This document shows, piece after piece, positions 26,591-34,829 of a DNA stretch of 40,662 bases. The number at the start of each line of letters is the position of its first letter. The first letter of the stretch is position 1. Made by a program: the position numbers and the translations under genes. Location: assembly GCF_016862315.1 (NCBI RefSeq), contig NZ_BOMS01000173.1:1-40662 (forward strand), in the 5' to 3' direction. Under the pieces are notes generated by a model that saw nothing but the letters and a program-made list of their open reading frames with translations, was not told the DNA's origin and did no database searches. The DNA is from Actinoplanes palleronii (GTDB lineage Bacteria; Actinomycetota; Actinomycetes; Mycobacteriales; Micromonosporaceae).

Positions 26591-28339
26591 GTGCTGCGCC
26601 CCATGGTTGTCGCGCGGAAGGTTGTTCCGCAGCCGGTGCGCCGCTGGCTGGCCCGGGCACTTCCGGAGGCCGCACGTAACAAGATCTCACCACCCGCGCC
26701 GGCCCTGCCCCGCCCGATCGACCTGGCCCGGGTGGATCCGGAGGCGACCCCGCTCTCGGTCCGCGCGGTGAACCTCGATCGGGTGGCCGACGCGCTGGAC
26801 GCCGCCGGCGTGCCCTGGTTCCGGGTGCCCGCCAACCGGTTCGAGCGGACCGTGGTGGCCGTCGCCGAGTCGTCCCGGCCGCAGGCCGAGCGGGTGCTCG
26901 CCGGGCTGGCCACCTCCGGCGCGGAGCTGCGCCCGGTGCTGCCGGAGCGCCGCTGGACGGTGACCGCGATGCTGCCGGGCGCCGCCATGCCGCCGCCGCG
27001 CCCGGGCAAGGGCGCGAAGGGGCCGACCGGCCGCGCGGTCAACGCGCCGGACCGGCCGGTCACGGCGAAGGCGAAGATCGAGAGCGTCGAGGGCCCGGAG
27101 GAGGAGCTGGCGCCCGAACCGGTGGCGACCGCGGTCTACTGGCCGGTCACCGACCCGGCGCGGACGCTGCTGCTGGGCCGCCAGCACGCCTGCGAGGTCG
27201 AGTTCTGGGCGGAGCTGCCGGATCGCCTGGTCAGCCCGCGGTACAACCGGTCCACCGAGGTGGTGCCGGCCGGCGACCCGGTCGTCGAGGCGGACGAGAG
27301 CGTCTTCAGCGACTTCCGGGAGGTCGCCGGCGAGCCGGGCCGGCGGTACCCGACCCGGCAGGCGTTCCTGACGCCGCCGATCGACCACGTCGACTTCCCG
27401 ATCGACGTCGTCTACACCTGGGTCGACGGCGGTGACCCGGCCTGGCTGGCCCGCAAGAACGCGGTGATGGCCGACAACGGCTGGGCCGGCGGCAACGACC
27501 AGGCGGCCAACCTGGCCCGCTTCATCTCCCGCGACGAGCTGCGCTACTCGCTGCGCTCGCTGCACATGTACGCACCCTGGGTCCGGCGGATCTTCCTGGT
27601 CACCGACGACCAGGTGCCGGCGTGGCTGAACACCGAGCACCCCAAGGTCACCGTGCTCAGCCACAAGGAGATCTTCGGGACCGCGGGCCGGCTGCCGACG
27701 TTCAACTCGATGGCGATCGAGACCCGGCTGCACCACATCGAGGGGCTCTCCGAGCACTTCATCTACATGAACGACGACGTGTTCCTGGGCCAGCCGCTGC
27801 AGCCCGGGTTCTTCTTCACGGCGAGCGGGCAGACCCGGTTCTTCCTGTCCACGTACCGGGTGGACGGCGGGGATCCGCTGCCGGACGAGCCGCCGGTGAT
27901 GGCGGCCGGCAAGAACAACCGGGCGATCATCGAGCGGGAGTTCGGCCGGCGCACCGCGTACAAGATGAAGCACACGCCGCACGCCGCGCGCCGCAGCGTG
28001 CTCGCCGAGATCGAGGAGCGGTACCCGGAGGCGCTCGCCGCCACCGCCGCGCACCAGTTCCGGCACCCGGACGACGTCGCGGTGCTCTCCTCGCTGCAGC
28101 AGCACTGGTCGTACCTGACCGGGCGCGCGGTGATCGGCGAGATCAAGTTCATGTACCGCGATCTCGCGCAGCCGCACACCGACGAGCACTTCGACATGAC
28201 GCTGAAGAAGCGGCCATATCAGGTGTTCTGCCTCAACGACACGGTGGAGAGCGAAGTCTCACCCGAGGAGCAGGCAAAACTGCTGGCGCGCTTCCTGAGC
28301 GCGTATTATCCGTTCCGGTCTCCGTTCGAGCTGCCGTGA
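26591..28339 (+). CDS. Stealth-family sugar-1-phosphate transferase
   Basis: A 582-aa protein. Stealth conserved regions are clear: CR1 DVVYTWVDGGDPAW (about 271), CR2 RDELRYSLRSLHMYAPWVRRI through FIYMNDDVFLG (about 315-400), CR3 with HTPHAARRSVL and HQFRHPDDV, and CR4 FCLNDTVES near the C-terminus. Family members transfer hexose-1-phosphate from a nucleotide sugar, building phosphodiester-linked capsules or wall polymers, and the group includes human GNPTAB. The first 250 residues precede CR1 and are specific to this protein. GTG 26591 has GGGAGAGGA 8 nt upstream; ATG 26603 is an alternative. It heads a run with two TagF-like fusions and an epimerase. Confidence 0.9.
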   Translation: MLRPMVVARKVVPQPVRRWLARALPEAARNKISPPAPALPRPIDLARVDPEATPLSVRAVNLDRVADALDAAGVPWFRVPANRFERTVVAVAESSRPQAERVLAGLATSGAELRPVLPERRWTVTAMLPGAAMPPPRPGKGAKGPTGRAVNAPDRPVTAKAKIESVEGPEEELAPEPVATAVYWPVTDPARTLLLGRQHACEVEFWAELPDRLVSPRYNRSTEVVPAGDPVVEADESVFSDFREVAGEPGRRYPTRQAFLTPPIDHVDFPIDVVYTWVDGGDPAWLARKNAVMADNGWAGGNDQAANLARFISRDELRYSLRSLHMYAPWVRRIFLVTDDQVPAWLNTEHPKVTVLSHKEIFGTAGRLPTFNSMAIETRLHHIEGLSEHFIYMNDDVFLGQPLQPGFFFTASGQTRFFLSTYRVDGGDPLPDEPPVMAAGKNNRAIIEREFGRRTAYKMKHTPHAARRSVLAEIEERYPEALAATAAHQFRHPDDVAVLSSLQQHWSYLTGRAVIGEIKFMYRDLAQPHTDEHFDMTLKKRPYQVFCLNDTVESEVSPEEQAKLLARFLSAYYPFRSPFELP

Positions 28340-28409
28340 CGGTGCGCATCTTCCCGTGAGGCAAGACCCATCAACCCCCACCCTGTCGCATCGGGTACAA
28401 GGAGTTTCG

Positions 28410-30647
28410 TTGTTCAAGGTTTCGATCATCCTGGCGTGCTACAACGTCGATGCCTTCATCGAGGACGCGTTCGAGTCCATCGTGCGGCAGTCCGCGTTCG
28501 CTCAGTTCGAGGTGATCCCGGTCAACGACGGCTCCCCGGACCGGACCTGGGAGATCATCCAGGAGTACCAGAAGCGGTACCCGGACAATTTCTTCCCGAT
28601 CAGCTTCGACCAGGGCTCGGGCGGGCCGGGCCGGCCGCGCAACGCCGGGCTGGAGCGCGCCACCGGCGAGTACGTCATCTTCATGGACCCGGACGACCGG
28701 ATCTACAAGGACGGCTACAGCACGCTTCTCAAGGCCATGGAGAAGCACCAGAGCGACGTCGTGATCGCCACCCGGTACGGCGTCAAGGAGAAGGCCGACG
28801 GCAAGAACCCGGTCTGGGTCGACTGGATGGCCGACCCGCCGTACGTCAACCAGAACTCCTACGAGGTGAAGCTGGACCTGCTCTCGCAGCGCCCGGTCAT
28901 CCTCAAGACGATCTACCGGCGTGACCTGATCGACCGGTACGGGCTGCGCTTCCTGGAGAGCGTCAGCAGCAGCGAGGACGAGATCTTCGACAAGAAGTAC
29001 CTGCTGCTCTCCGAGAAGATCACCAAGATCAACGACGTGGTGTATCTGTACACCGTCGCGCGCACCGGCAGCATCACCAGCAAGATCCGGATCAAGGTCT
29101 ACGAGGACCTGGTCCCGATCTTCAAGGGTCTCGATGACTCGCTCTCGGTGTACTTCAACGACGCCATCGTGTCCTACCGCGTCGCCGCCCTGCTGCGCAC
29201 GTTCTACCTGCCCAAGCTGCTGCTGCTCGACCCGGGCCTGACCGACCGGGCGCTGGAGCTGTGCCGGGACGCCTGCGAGGCGTTCGGCTTCGACCGGCTG
29301 CTGCAGACCGCGAACGCCACCGACAAGCGGATCATCGAGCTGCTCCGCGACCGGTCCTACAGCCAGCTGATGCTCTTCTTCATGAACCACCGCACCGGCG
29401 CGGCCAACCGCCGCAACCGGGTGCAGGCGAAGAAGCTCAAGGAGATGGAGCGCCGCCCGGTCAAGCTGGCCCTCAAGGCCTCCAGCCTGGTCGGCCTGAG
29501 CCGCAAGGCGGTCAAGGAGAAGGGCGGTCTCGGCAAGCTCTGGACCACCCGGATCCGGAAGAACCTGGCCGGCGCCCCGAACGGCTACTGGATCTTCATG
29601 GACCGCCGGGAGAAGGCCTCGGACAACGGCGAGGCGCTCTACCGCTACGTCCGGGACAACCGGATCCACGACAAGATCGCCTTCATCATCCGGCGGGACA
29701 GCCCGGACTACGCCCGGCTGGTCGCCGACGGCTTCAACGTGGTCGCGTACAACTCGCTCGAGCACTGGCGGCTGCACTACAACAGCGAGTACTTCTTCGC
29801 CTCGCACGTCGACGACGTGATCATCAAGCCGTGGGCCTCGTTCGGCGCGACCGACGGCAAGCCCCGCTACAAGCTGGTCTTCCTGCAGCACGGGATCATC
29901 CGGTCGGACCTGTCCGGCTGGCTCGGCGCGAAGACGTACCAGCTGTTCTGCGCGTCGGCGAAGCGCGAGTACGACGGTCTGATCAACAACGTCCGCTACA
30001 ACGTCGGCCCGGACCAGGTGAAGCTGACCGGGCTGGCCCGGCACGACCTGCTGGAGGCCAAGGACGGCGACTACGTCCTGGTCAGCCCGACCTGGCGGTC
30101 GTTCCTGTCGGACGCCACCGAGGCGGAGTTCCGGGACTCGGAGTTCTTCCGCAACTGGCACCGGTTGATCCACGACTCGCGGGTCAGCGAGGCGATGACC
30201 GGGGCCGGGGTGCGCCTGAAGCTGGTGCTGCACTCCAGCATCAGCCAGTTCGCGCACTGCTTCGACGAGGACGAGCACGTCGAGGTGGTCCGCTACAGCG
30301 ACGTGACCAGCTTCGCCGAGCTGCTGTCGTCGGCGCGGACGCTGGTCACCGACTACTCGACGATCTCCTTCGACGTGCTCTACCTGCGCCGCCCGGTGAT
30401 CTACTACACCTTCCCCGAGCTGCAGAAGCACAGCACCAACGCGGGCGCCGACCTGAGCCTCTACGGCGAGCTGGGCACCCGGGTCGAGGAGCACGAGGCC
30501 GCGGTCGCCGCGCTGGTCGCGGCCGCCGGCGACGGCTTCCGGTCCGCCGAGGACAAGGTCCGCGCCGCGGACGACTTCTTCGCGTACGGCGACCGGCAGA
30601 ACCGCAAGCGCATCATCGACGCCGTGCTGGAGGGATCCGCCAAGTGA
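28410..30647 (+). CDS. GT2-TagF fusion: glycosyltransferase and CDP-glycerol glycerophosphotransferase
   Basis: A 745-aa bifunctional enzyme. The GT2 domain occupies about residues 1-230 (VSIILACYNVDAF, VNDGSPDRTW, GSGGPGRPRNAGLERATG, metal site DPDD). A helical linker follows, then a TagB/TagF-type polyol-phosphate transferase domain from about 385 to 735: LVFLQHGIIRSDLSGWLGA with the catalytic-region His, YVLVSPTWRS, and TDYSTISFDVLYLRRPVIYY. TagF-type enzymes add or polymerise glycerol-phosphate (or similar polyol-phosphate) units. TTG 28410 is the likely start: AAGGAG lies 5 nt upstream, whereas GTG 28356 has no site. It overlaps the epimerase gene by GTGA. Several Lys/Asp-rich stretches suggest membrane-surface contact (inference). 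Confidence 0.88.
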   Translation: MFKVSIILACYNVDAFIEDAFESIVRQSAFAQFEVIPVNDGSPDRTWEIIQEYQKRYPDNFFPISFDQGSGGPGRPRNAGLERATGEYVIFMDPDDRIYKDGYSTLLKAMEKHQSDVVIATRYGVKEKADGKNPVWVDWMADPPYVNQNSYEVKLDLLSQRPVILKTIYRRDLIDRYGLRFLESVSSSEDEIFDKKYLLLSEKITKINDVVYLYTVARTGSITSKIRIKVYEDLVPIFKGLDDSLSVYFNDAIVSYRVAALLRTFYLPKLLLLDPGLTDRALELCRDACEAFGFDRLLQTANATDKRIIELLRDRSYSQLMLFFMNHRTGAANRRNRVQAKKLKEMERRPVKLALKASSLVGLSRKAVKEKGGLGKLWTTRIRKNLAGAPNGYWIFMDRREKASDNGEALYRYVRDNRIHDKIAFIIRRDSPDYARLVADGFNVVAYNSLEHWRLHYNSEYFFASHVDDVIIKPWASFGATDGKPRYKLVFLQHGIIRSDLSGWLGAKTYQLFCASAKREYDGLINNVRYNVGPDQVKLTGLARHDLLEAKDGDYVLVSPTWRSFLSDATEAEFRDSEFFRNWHRLIHDSRVSEAMTGAGVRLKLVLHSSISQFAHCFDEDEHVEVVRYSDVTSFAELLSSARTLVTDYSTISFDVLYLRRPVIYYTFPELQKHSTNAGADLSLYGELGTRVEEHEAAVAALVAAAGDGFRSAEDKVRAADDFFAYGDRQNRKRIIDAVLEGSAK

Positions 30648-31747
30648 GCAAGCTGATGTTCGTCTTCGGGACGCGACCGGAGTTCATCAAGCTCTACCCG
30701 GTGATCATGGAGGCTCGCCGGCGCGAGCACGACGTGATCGTCGTCAACACCGGCCAGCACCGCGAGATGCTCGACCAGCTGCTCGACGAGATGGGCATCA
30801 CCGCCGACTTCAGCCTGAAGATCATGACTCAGCAGCAGACGCTGGCCGACATCCTGGCCCGCACGCTGAGCCCGCTCGACCAGGTGGTCGCCCAGGTCCG
30901 CCCGGACCACCTGTTCGTGCACGGCGACACCTCGACCACGCTGGCCGGCAGCCTGATCGCGCTGTACCGCAACGTGCCGCTCTCCCACGTGGAGGCGGGG
31001 CTGCGCACGTTCAACAAGCACTCCCCGTTCCCGGAGGAGATGAACCGGCAGCTCACCGGCGTGCTGACCGACTACCACTTCACGCCGACCGAGGTGACCC
31101 GGGGCAACCTGGAGCGCGAGGGCAAGGACCCGTCGCGGATCTTCGTGGTCGGCAACAGCGCGATCGACATGCTGCGCTACACCGTCCGCGACGACTTCCA
31201 GCACCCGGTGCTGGACGAGGTCGGCGACCGCAAGCTGGTGCTGATCACGGTGCACCGCCGGGAGAACATCTCCGAGCTGGGCCAGATGTTCTCGGCCCTC
31301 AACGACGTCGCGGAGCGGTACGCCGCCACCCACCGGCTGGTCTACCCGATCCACATGAACCCGGTCGTGCGCGAGGCGGCGGAGAAGTACCTCACCTCGC
31401 CGGCCATCCGGGTGATCGAACCGCTCGGCACCACCGACTTCCACAACATCCTGAGCCGCTCGCACATCGTGATGACCGACAGCGGCGGCATCCAGGAGGA
31501 GGCGCCCAGCCTCGGCAAGCCGGTGCTGGTGCTGCGGGACACCACCGAGCGCCCGGAGGGTGTCGAGGCCGGCACGCTGCGCCTGGTCGGCACGGGCCGG
31601 GAGGCGATCGTCCGCGAGGCGGTGCGCCTGCTCGACGACCCGGCCGAATACCAGCGGATGGCCACGATCGCCAACCCGTACGGCGACGGCACGACCTCGC
31701 AGCAGATCATGGACGTGATGGACAAGGTGGTAGCGGACGCCGGATGA
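30644..31747 (+). CDS. UDP-N-acetylglucosamine 2-epimerase (non-hydrolysing)
   Basis: A 367-aa WecB/MnaA-type epimerase interconverting UDP-GlcNAc and UDP-ManNAc. The family blocks are all present: GTRPEFIK, HGDTSTT, EAGLRT, PFPEEMNRQL, TVHRREN, HMNP and TDSGGIQEEAPSLGKPVLVLRDTTERPE. GTG 30644 overlaps the upstream stop, with GGAGGG 9 nt before. The gene lies between the two TagF fusions. UDP-ManNAc is the linkage-unit sugar of wall teichoic acids and the precursor of UDP-ManNAcA. A WbpI-like role on UDP-GlcNAc3NAcA is possible but less supported by motif detail. Confidence 0.93.
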   Translation: MSKLMFVFGTRPEFIKLYPVIMEARRREHDVIVVNTGQHREMLDQLLDEMGITADFSLKIMTQQQTLADILARTLSPLDQVVAQVRPDHLFVHGDTSTTLAGSLIALYRNVPLSHVEAGLRTFNKHSPFPEEMNRQLTGVLTDYHFTPTEVTRGNLEREGKDPSRIFVVGNSAIDMLRYTVRDDFQHPVLDEVGDRKLVLITVHRRENISELGQMFSALNDVAERYAATHRLVYPIHMNPVVREAAEKYLTSPAIRVIEPLGTTDFHNILSRSHIVMTDSGGIQEEAPSLGKPVLVLRDTTERPEGVEAGTLRLVGTGREAIVREAVRLLDDPAEYQRMATIANPYGDGTTSQQIMDVMDKVVADAG

Positions 31748-33834
31748 GCGGTCTGCTCACCGTCGTGACGCCGGTGTGGCGGGTCCAGGGATACCTCACG
31801 GAATGCCTGGACTCGGTGCTGTGCCACCAGCACGACGCCGCGGTGCAGCTGGTGGCGGTCGACGACGCGTCACCGGACCACTGCGGCGCCCTGCTCGACG
31901 TGCGGGCCGCCGCCGACCCGCGGGTCGTCGTGGTGCGCCTGGACCGCACCCGGGGCCCGGGCGAGGCCCGCAACGCCGGGCTGGAGCGGGCCACCGGTGA
32001 CTACGTGTGGTTCGTCGACGGCGACGACTGGATCGTGCCCGGCGCGCTCGCGGTGATCGAGGCGCGGCTGCGCTCCGAGAAGCCGGACGTGCTGGTCACC
32101 GGGGTGGCCCGGGAACGCTGGAACCGCCAGGTGAGCCGGTGGACCACGCCGGACCGCGTCACGTGCGGCCCGGCCGCGCTGACCGCGCCGCCGCCCCCGC
32201 TGGGCGGACTGATCGTACGACGGCAGCTCCTGCTCGACGCCGGCCTGCGGTTCCGTCCCGGCGCGTACGAGGACCTCGTCTTCGCCTACGAGGTCCTGCT
32301 CACCGCGACCACGGTGGCCACCGTCGAGCCGGCCTGCTACGTGGCCCGCCCGGACCGGCCCGGTGCCCTGCGCGCCACCGGCACGGCCGCGATGACCGGT
32401 GCCGTCGCCCAGTTCGGCCACCTGCTCGGCCGGCCGGAGGTCGCCGCGGCCGGGCCCGAGGTGCGCCGCCGGGTGACCGCCCGGGCCGCCGACGCGCTGC
32501 TCGGCGTGCTGCACCGGGTGCCGGCCGGGTCCCGCCGGGGCATGTTCGCCGGGATCGCCGCCCTGCTGCGCGAGCACGGCCCGGACCGCCCGGACGGCCT
32601 GCGGCTGCGGCTGGTGGCCGGCAACGCGTTCACCGCCTACCGCGCGCTGCGCGCCGTGCGCCGGGTGCCGCGCCGGGTCGCCCGCCCGGTCCGCCGGTGG
32701 CGCCGGAACCTGCGCAAGGCCGCACTGCGCGGCTACTACCAGTGGCAGCTGCGCCGGCCGATCGACGAGAACCTCGCGGTCTACGCGGCGTACTGGTACC
32801 GCGGGTACGCCTGCAACCCGGCCGCCGTCTACGAGACCGCCGCCGAGCTCGCGCCCCGGGTCAGGGGCGTCTGGGTGGTCCGCGCCGGTGGCCGGGACGT
32901 GCCGGCCGGTGTGCCGACCGTCCGGCCGGGCAGCCGCGCCTACTTCCGCGCCCTGGCCCGCGCGAAATACTTGATCAACAACGCCACCTTCCCGCCGTAC
33001 GTGGTGAAACGGCCGGCGCAGGTCCACGTGCAGACCCACCACGGCACCCCGCTCAAGACGATGGGCCTGGACCAGCCCCGGTTCCCGGCCTCGCTGGCCG
33101 GCTTCGACGCCGAGCGGATGCGCCGCAACCTGGCCAAGTGGGACTTCAGCATCACCGCGAACCGGCACACCACGCTGCTCTGGGACCGGCAGTTCCCGAT
33201 CGGCGGCGAGACCCTGGAGACCGGCTACCCGCGCAACGACCGGCTGGCCCGGGCCACTCCCGCGGACACCGCCGAGGCCCGCGCGGAGTTCGGTGTCGCC
33301 GCGCACGAACGGGTGGTGCTCTACGCGCCCACCCACCGCGAGTGGCACCCGGTCTTCACCCCGGTGCTGGACGTGGACGCGCTGGCCGAGGCGCTCGGCC
33401 CGGACACCCGGGTGCTGCTGCGCGGGCACTACTTCTACGACTCGCTGGGCTTCCCGCCGTCGCACCCACGGGTGATCGACGTGTCCCGGCATCCGTCGAT
33501 CGAGCGACTCTGCCTGGCCTCGGACGTGTTGATCACCGACTTCTCCTCGGTGATGTTCGACTACGCGGTGCTGGACCGGCCGCTGGTGATCTTCGCGCCG
33601 GACTGGGACGTCTACCGGGCGGTCCGCGGCGTCTCGTTCGACCTCGCGGCCGAGCACGCCGGCACGTTCGCCCGCACCTTCGAGGAGCTGGTCGAGGCGT
33701 TCCGCAGCGGCCAGGTCCAGGGCGCCGGGGCGGCCGGCATGCGGACCCGGTTCCGGGACCGGTTCTGCGCGCTGGAGGACGGCCACGCCGGCGAACGGGT
33801 GGTCCGCCGGGTGTTCCTCGGCGAGACCGGCTGA
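31744..33834 (+). CDS. Second GT2-TagF fusion protein
   Basis: A 696-aa bifunctional enzyme, coupled to the epimerase by ATGA. The GT2 domain occupies about 1-220 (LTVVTPVWRVQGYL, AVDDASPDHCG, RGPGEARNAGLERATG, metal site DGDD). An Arg-rich linker (about 300-340) probably binds the membrane. The TagB/TagF domain runs from about 345 to 690: LINNATFPPYVVKR, QTHHGTPLKTMGLD, LYAPTHREW, TDFSSVMFDYAVLDRPLVIF. This domain has the HHGTPLKTMG form typical of classical TagB/TagF, unlike the QHGIIRSDL form in the first fusion, so the two probably do different steps such as priming versus polymerising. It is the last gene of the cluster. Confidence 0.88.
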   Translation: MSGLLTVVTPVWRVQGYLTECLDSVLCHQHDAAVQLVAVDDASPDHCGALLDVRAAADPRVVVVRLDRTRGPGEARNAGLERATGDYVWFVDGDDWIVPGALAVIEARLRSEKPDVLVTGVARERWNRQVSRWTTPDRVTCGPAALTAPPPPLGGLIVRRQLLLDAGLRFRPGAYEDLVFAYEVLLTATTVATVEPACYVARPDRPGALRATGTAAMTGAVAQFGHLLGRPEVAAAGPEVRRRVTARAADALLGVLHRVPAGSRRGMFAGIAALLREHGPDRPDGLRLRLVAGNAFTAYRALRAVRRVPRRVARPVRRWRRNLRKAALRGYYQWQLRRPIDENLAVYAAYWYRGYACNPAAVYETAAELAPRVRGVWVVRAGGRDVPAGVPTVRPGSRAYFRALARAKYLINNATFPPYVVKRPAQVHVQTHHGTPLKTMGLDQPRFPASLAGFDAERMRRNLAKWDFSITANRHTTLLWDRQFPIGGETLETGYPRNDRLARATPADTAEARAEFGVAAHERVVLYAPTHREWHPVFTPVLDVDALAEALGPDTRVLLRGHYFYDSLGFPPSHPRVIDVSRHPSIERLCLASDVLITDFSSVMFDYAVLDRPLVIFAPDWDVYRAVRGVSFDLAAEHAGTFARTFEELVEAFRSGQVQGAGAAGMRTRFRDRFCALEDGHAGERVVRRVFLGETG

Positions 33835-34103
33835 TTCACTCGGCGGCTGTGGTGACCATCATCCGCGCGGCTCTTTGTCGGATGCCCGATCCGGTGAACT
33901 CTTCCGGCAACTCCGGTCCTCAACTCCGACAGGGCGCGCCGTCACGCCGACCGGCGCCGGATGCGGGTGATGACCTGGAAACGGTCACTTCGGATGATCG
34001 CGGTACTACCGATGGCTCCCGGACGCCACTCGGGCCCGGCGTGCCGCGGCCGGGCGGACGACCGGCTGCTGGCGGTCGAGCGCTGAGCCGTTATGTTTTC
34101 TTC
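33835..34103. other. Non-coding gap between the glycopolymer cluster and the GPP34 gene
   Basis: About 270 bp without a credible ORF. It contains only a weak 5-bp hairpin (CGGAT-GCCCG-ATCCG, 33879-33893) as a possible terminator for the cluster and, at its right end, the TATGTT box described separately. Confidence 0.4.
34092..34097 (+). promoter_or_regulatory. -10 box of a probable leaderless promoter for the GPP34 gene
   Basis: TATGTT lies at -12 to -7 relative to the ATG at 34104, in a local AT-rich patch and with no Shine-Dalgarno. The arrangement is the same as at add. Confidence 0.55.
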
Positions 34104-34787
34104 ATGACCTCCATTCCGCTCGCCGAGGAACTTCTCCTTCTCGCGTACGACGATCAGACCGGCAAAGCGACCGGCTCCCGGATCGGGCTGGATCTCGGCA
34201 TGGCCGCGGCCGTGCTGATCGATCTGGCGCTGGTGGGCCGGGTCGCCTACGTCGACGGCTACCTGCAGGTCAAGGACACGACGCCGGTCGGTGACACGAT
34301 CGCCGACGCGGTCCTGACCAAGCTGGCCGGCGACCCGCCGCACACACCCGCCCAGTGGCTGCAGCGCCTGCGCCACCGGCTGCGCACCCGGGTCCTGGAG
34401 GACCTGTGCGCCCGGGGGGTGGTCAAGGACGTGGACGAGACCCAGCTCGAGTTCATCCACGTGCACCGCTACCCGACCGCCGACCAGTCGTACGAGGTGG
34501 AGATCCGCAACCGCCTGACCGAGGCGCTGACCACCGACAAGGTGCCGGACGAGCGCACCGCGGCGCTGTGCACCCTGCTCAGCGCGGCCCGGATGGAGCC
34601 GGCGCTGAAGCTCCCCGCCGACCAGGCCGAGCACGCCCACCGCCGTCTCGAGGCGATCTCCGCCGGGGCCGGGTTCGCCGGTGGGGCGAACATGGAGGAC
34701 TCGATCGTGCGCCCCAGCGTCGCGCTGGTGGTCATCACCCTGGGCAAGGCCATCTCGGCCGCGCTCGGCGCTCCCAAGGTCGCGTGA
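34104..34787 (+). CDS. GPP34 (GOLPH3/Vps74-like) family protein
   Basis: A 227-aa protein of the GPP34 family, to which eukaryotic GOLPH3/Vps74 belongs. Recognisable blocks: LAEELLLLAYDDQTGK at the N-terminus, GLDLGMAAAVLIDLALVGRV, LRTRVLEDLCARGVV, and the C-terminal LCTLLSAARM segment. The eukaryotic proteins bind phosphoinositides and hold glycosyltransferases at Golgi membranes; the bacterial members are common in actinomycetes and have no established function. It sits directly after a glycosyltransferase cluster but has its own promoter, so the link is suggestive only. It ends at a perfect 28-bp palindromic terminator. Confidence 0.85.
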   Translation: MTSIPLAEELLLLAYDDQTGKATGSRIGLDLGMAAAVLIDLALVGRVAYVDGYLQVKDTTPVGDTIADAVLTKLAGDPPHTPAQWLQRLRHRLRTRVLEDLCARGVVKDVDETQLEFIHVHRYPTADQSYEVEIRNRLTEALTTDKVPDERTAALCTLLSAARMEPALKLPADQAEHAHRRLEAISAGAGFAGGANMEDSIVRPSVALVVITLGKAISAALGAPKVA

Positions 34788-34792
34788 TCACG

Positions 34793-34820
34793 TCCCGGGT
34801 GTCCGGCCGGACACCCGGGA
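34793..34820. terminator. Perfect 28-bp palindrome, bidirectional terminator
   Basis: TCCCGGGTGTCCGG is followed directly by its reverse complement. It lies 5 nt after the GPP34 stop and 9 nt from the stop of the opposing phosphohexomutase gene. Confidence 0.75.
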
Positions 34821-34829
34821 AACGAGGAA

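Noticed and set aside
32007..34103. Plus-strand open frame leading into the GPP34 gene
   Set aside because: It is a shadow of the second GT2-TagF gene; GPP34 similarity begins only at 34104, where a promoter box lies.
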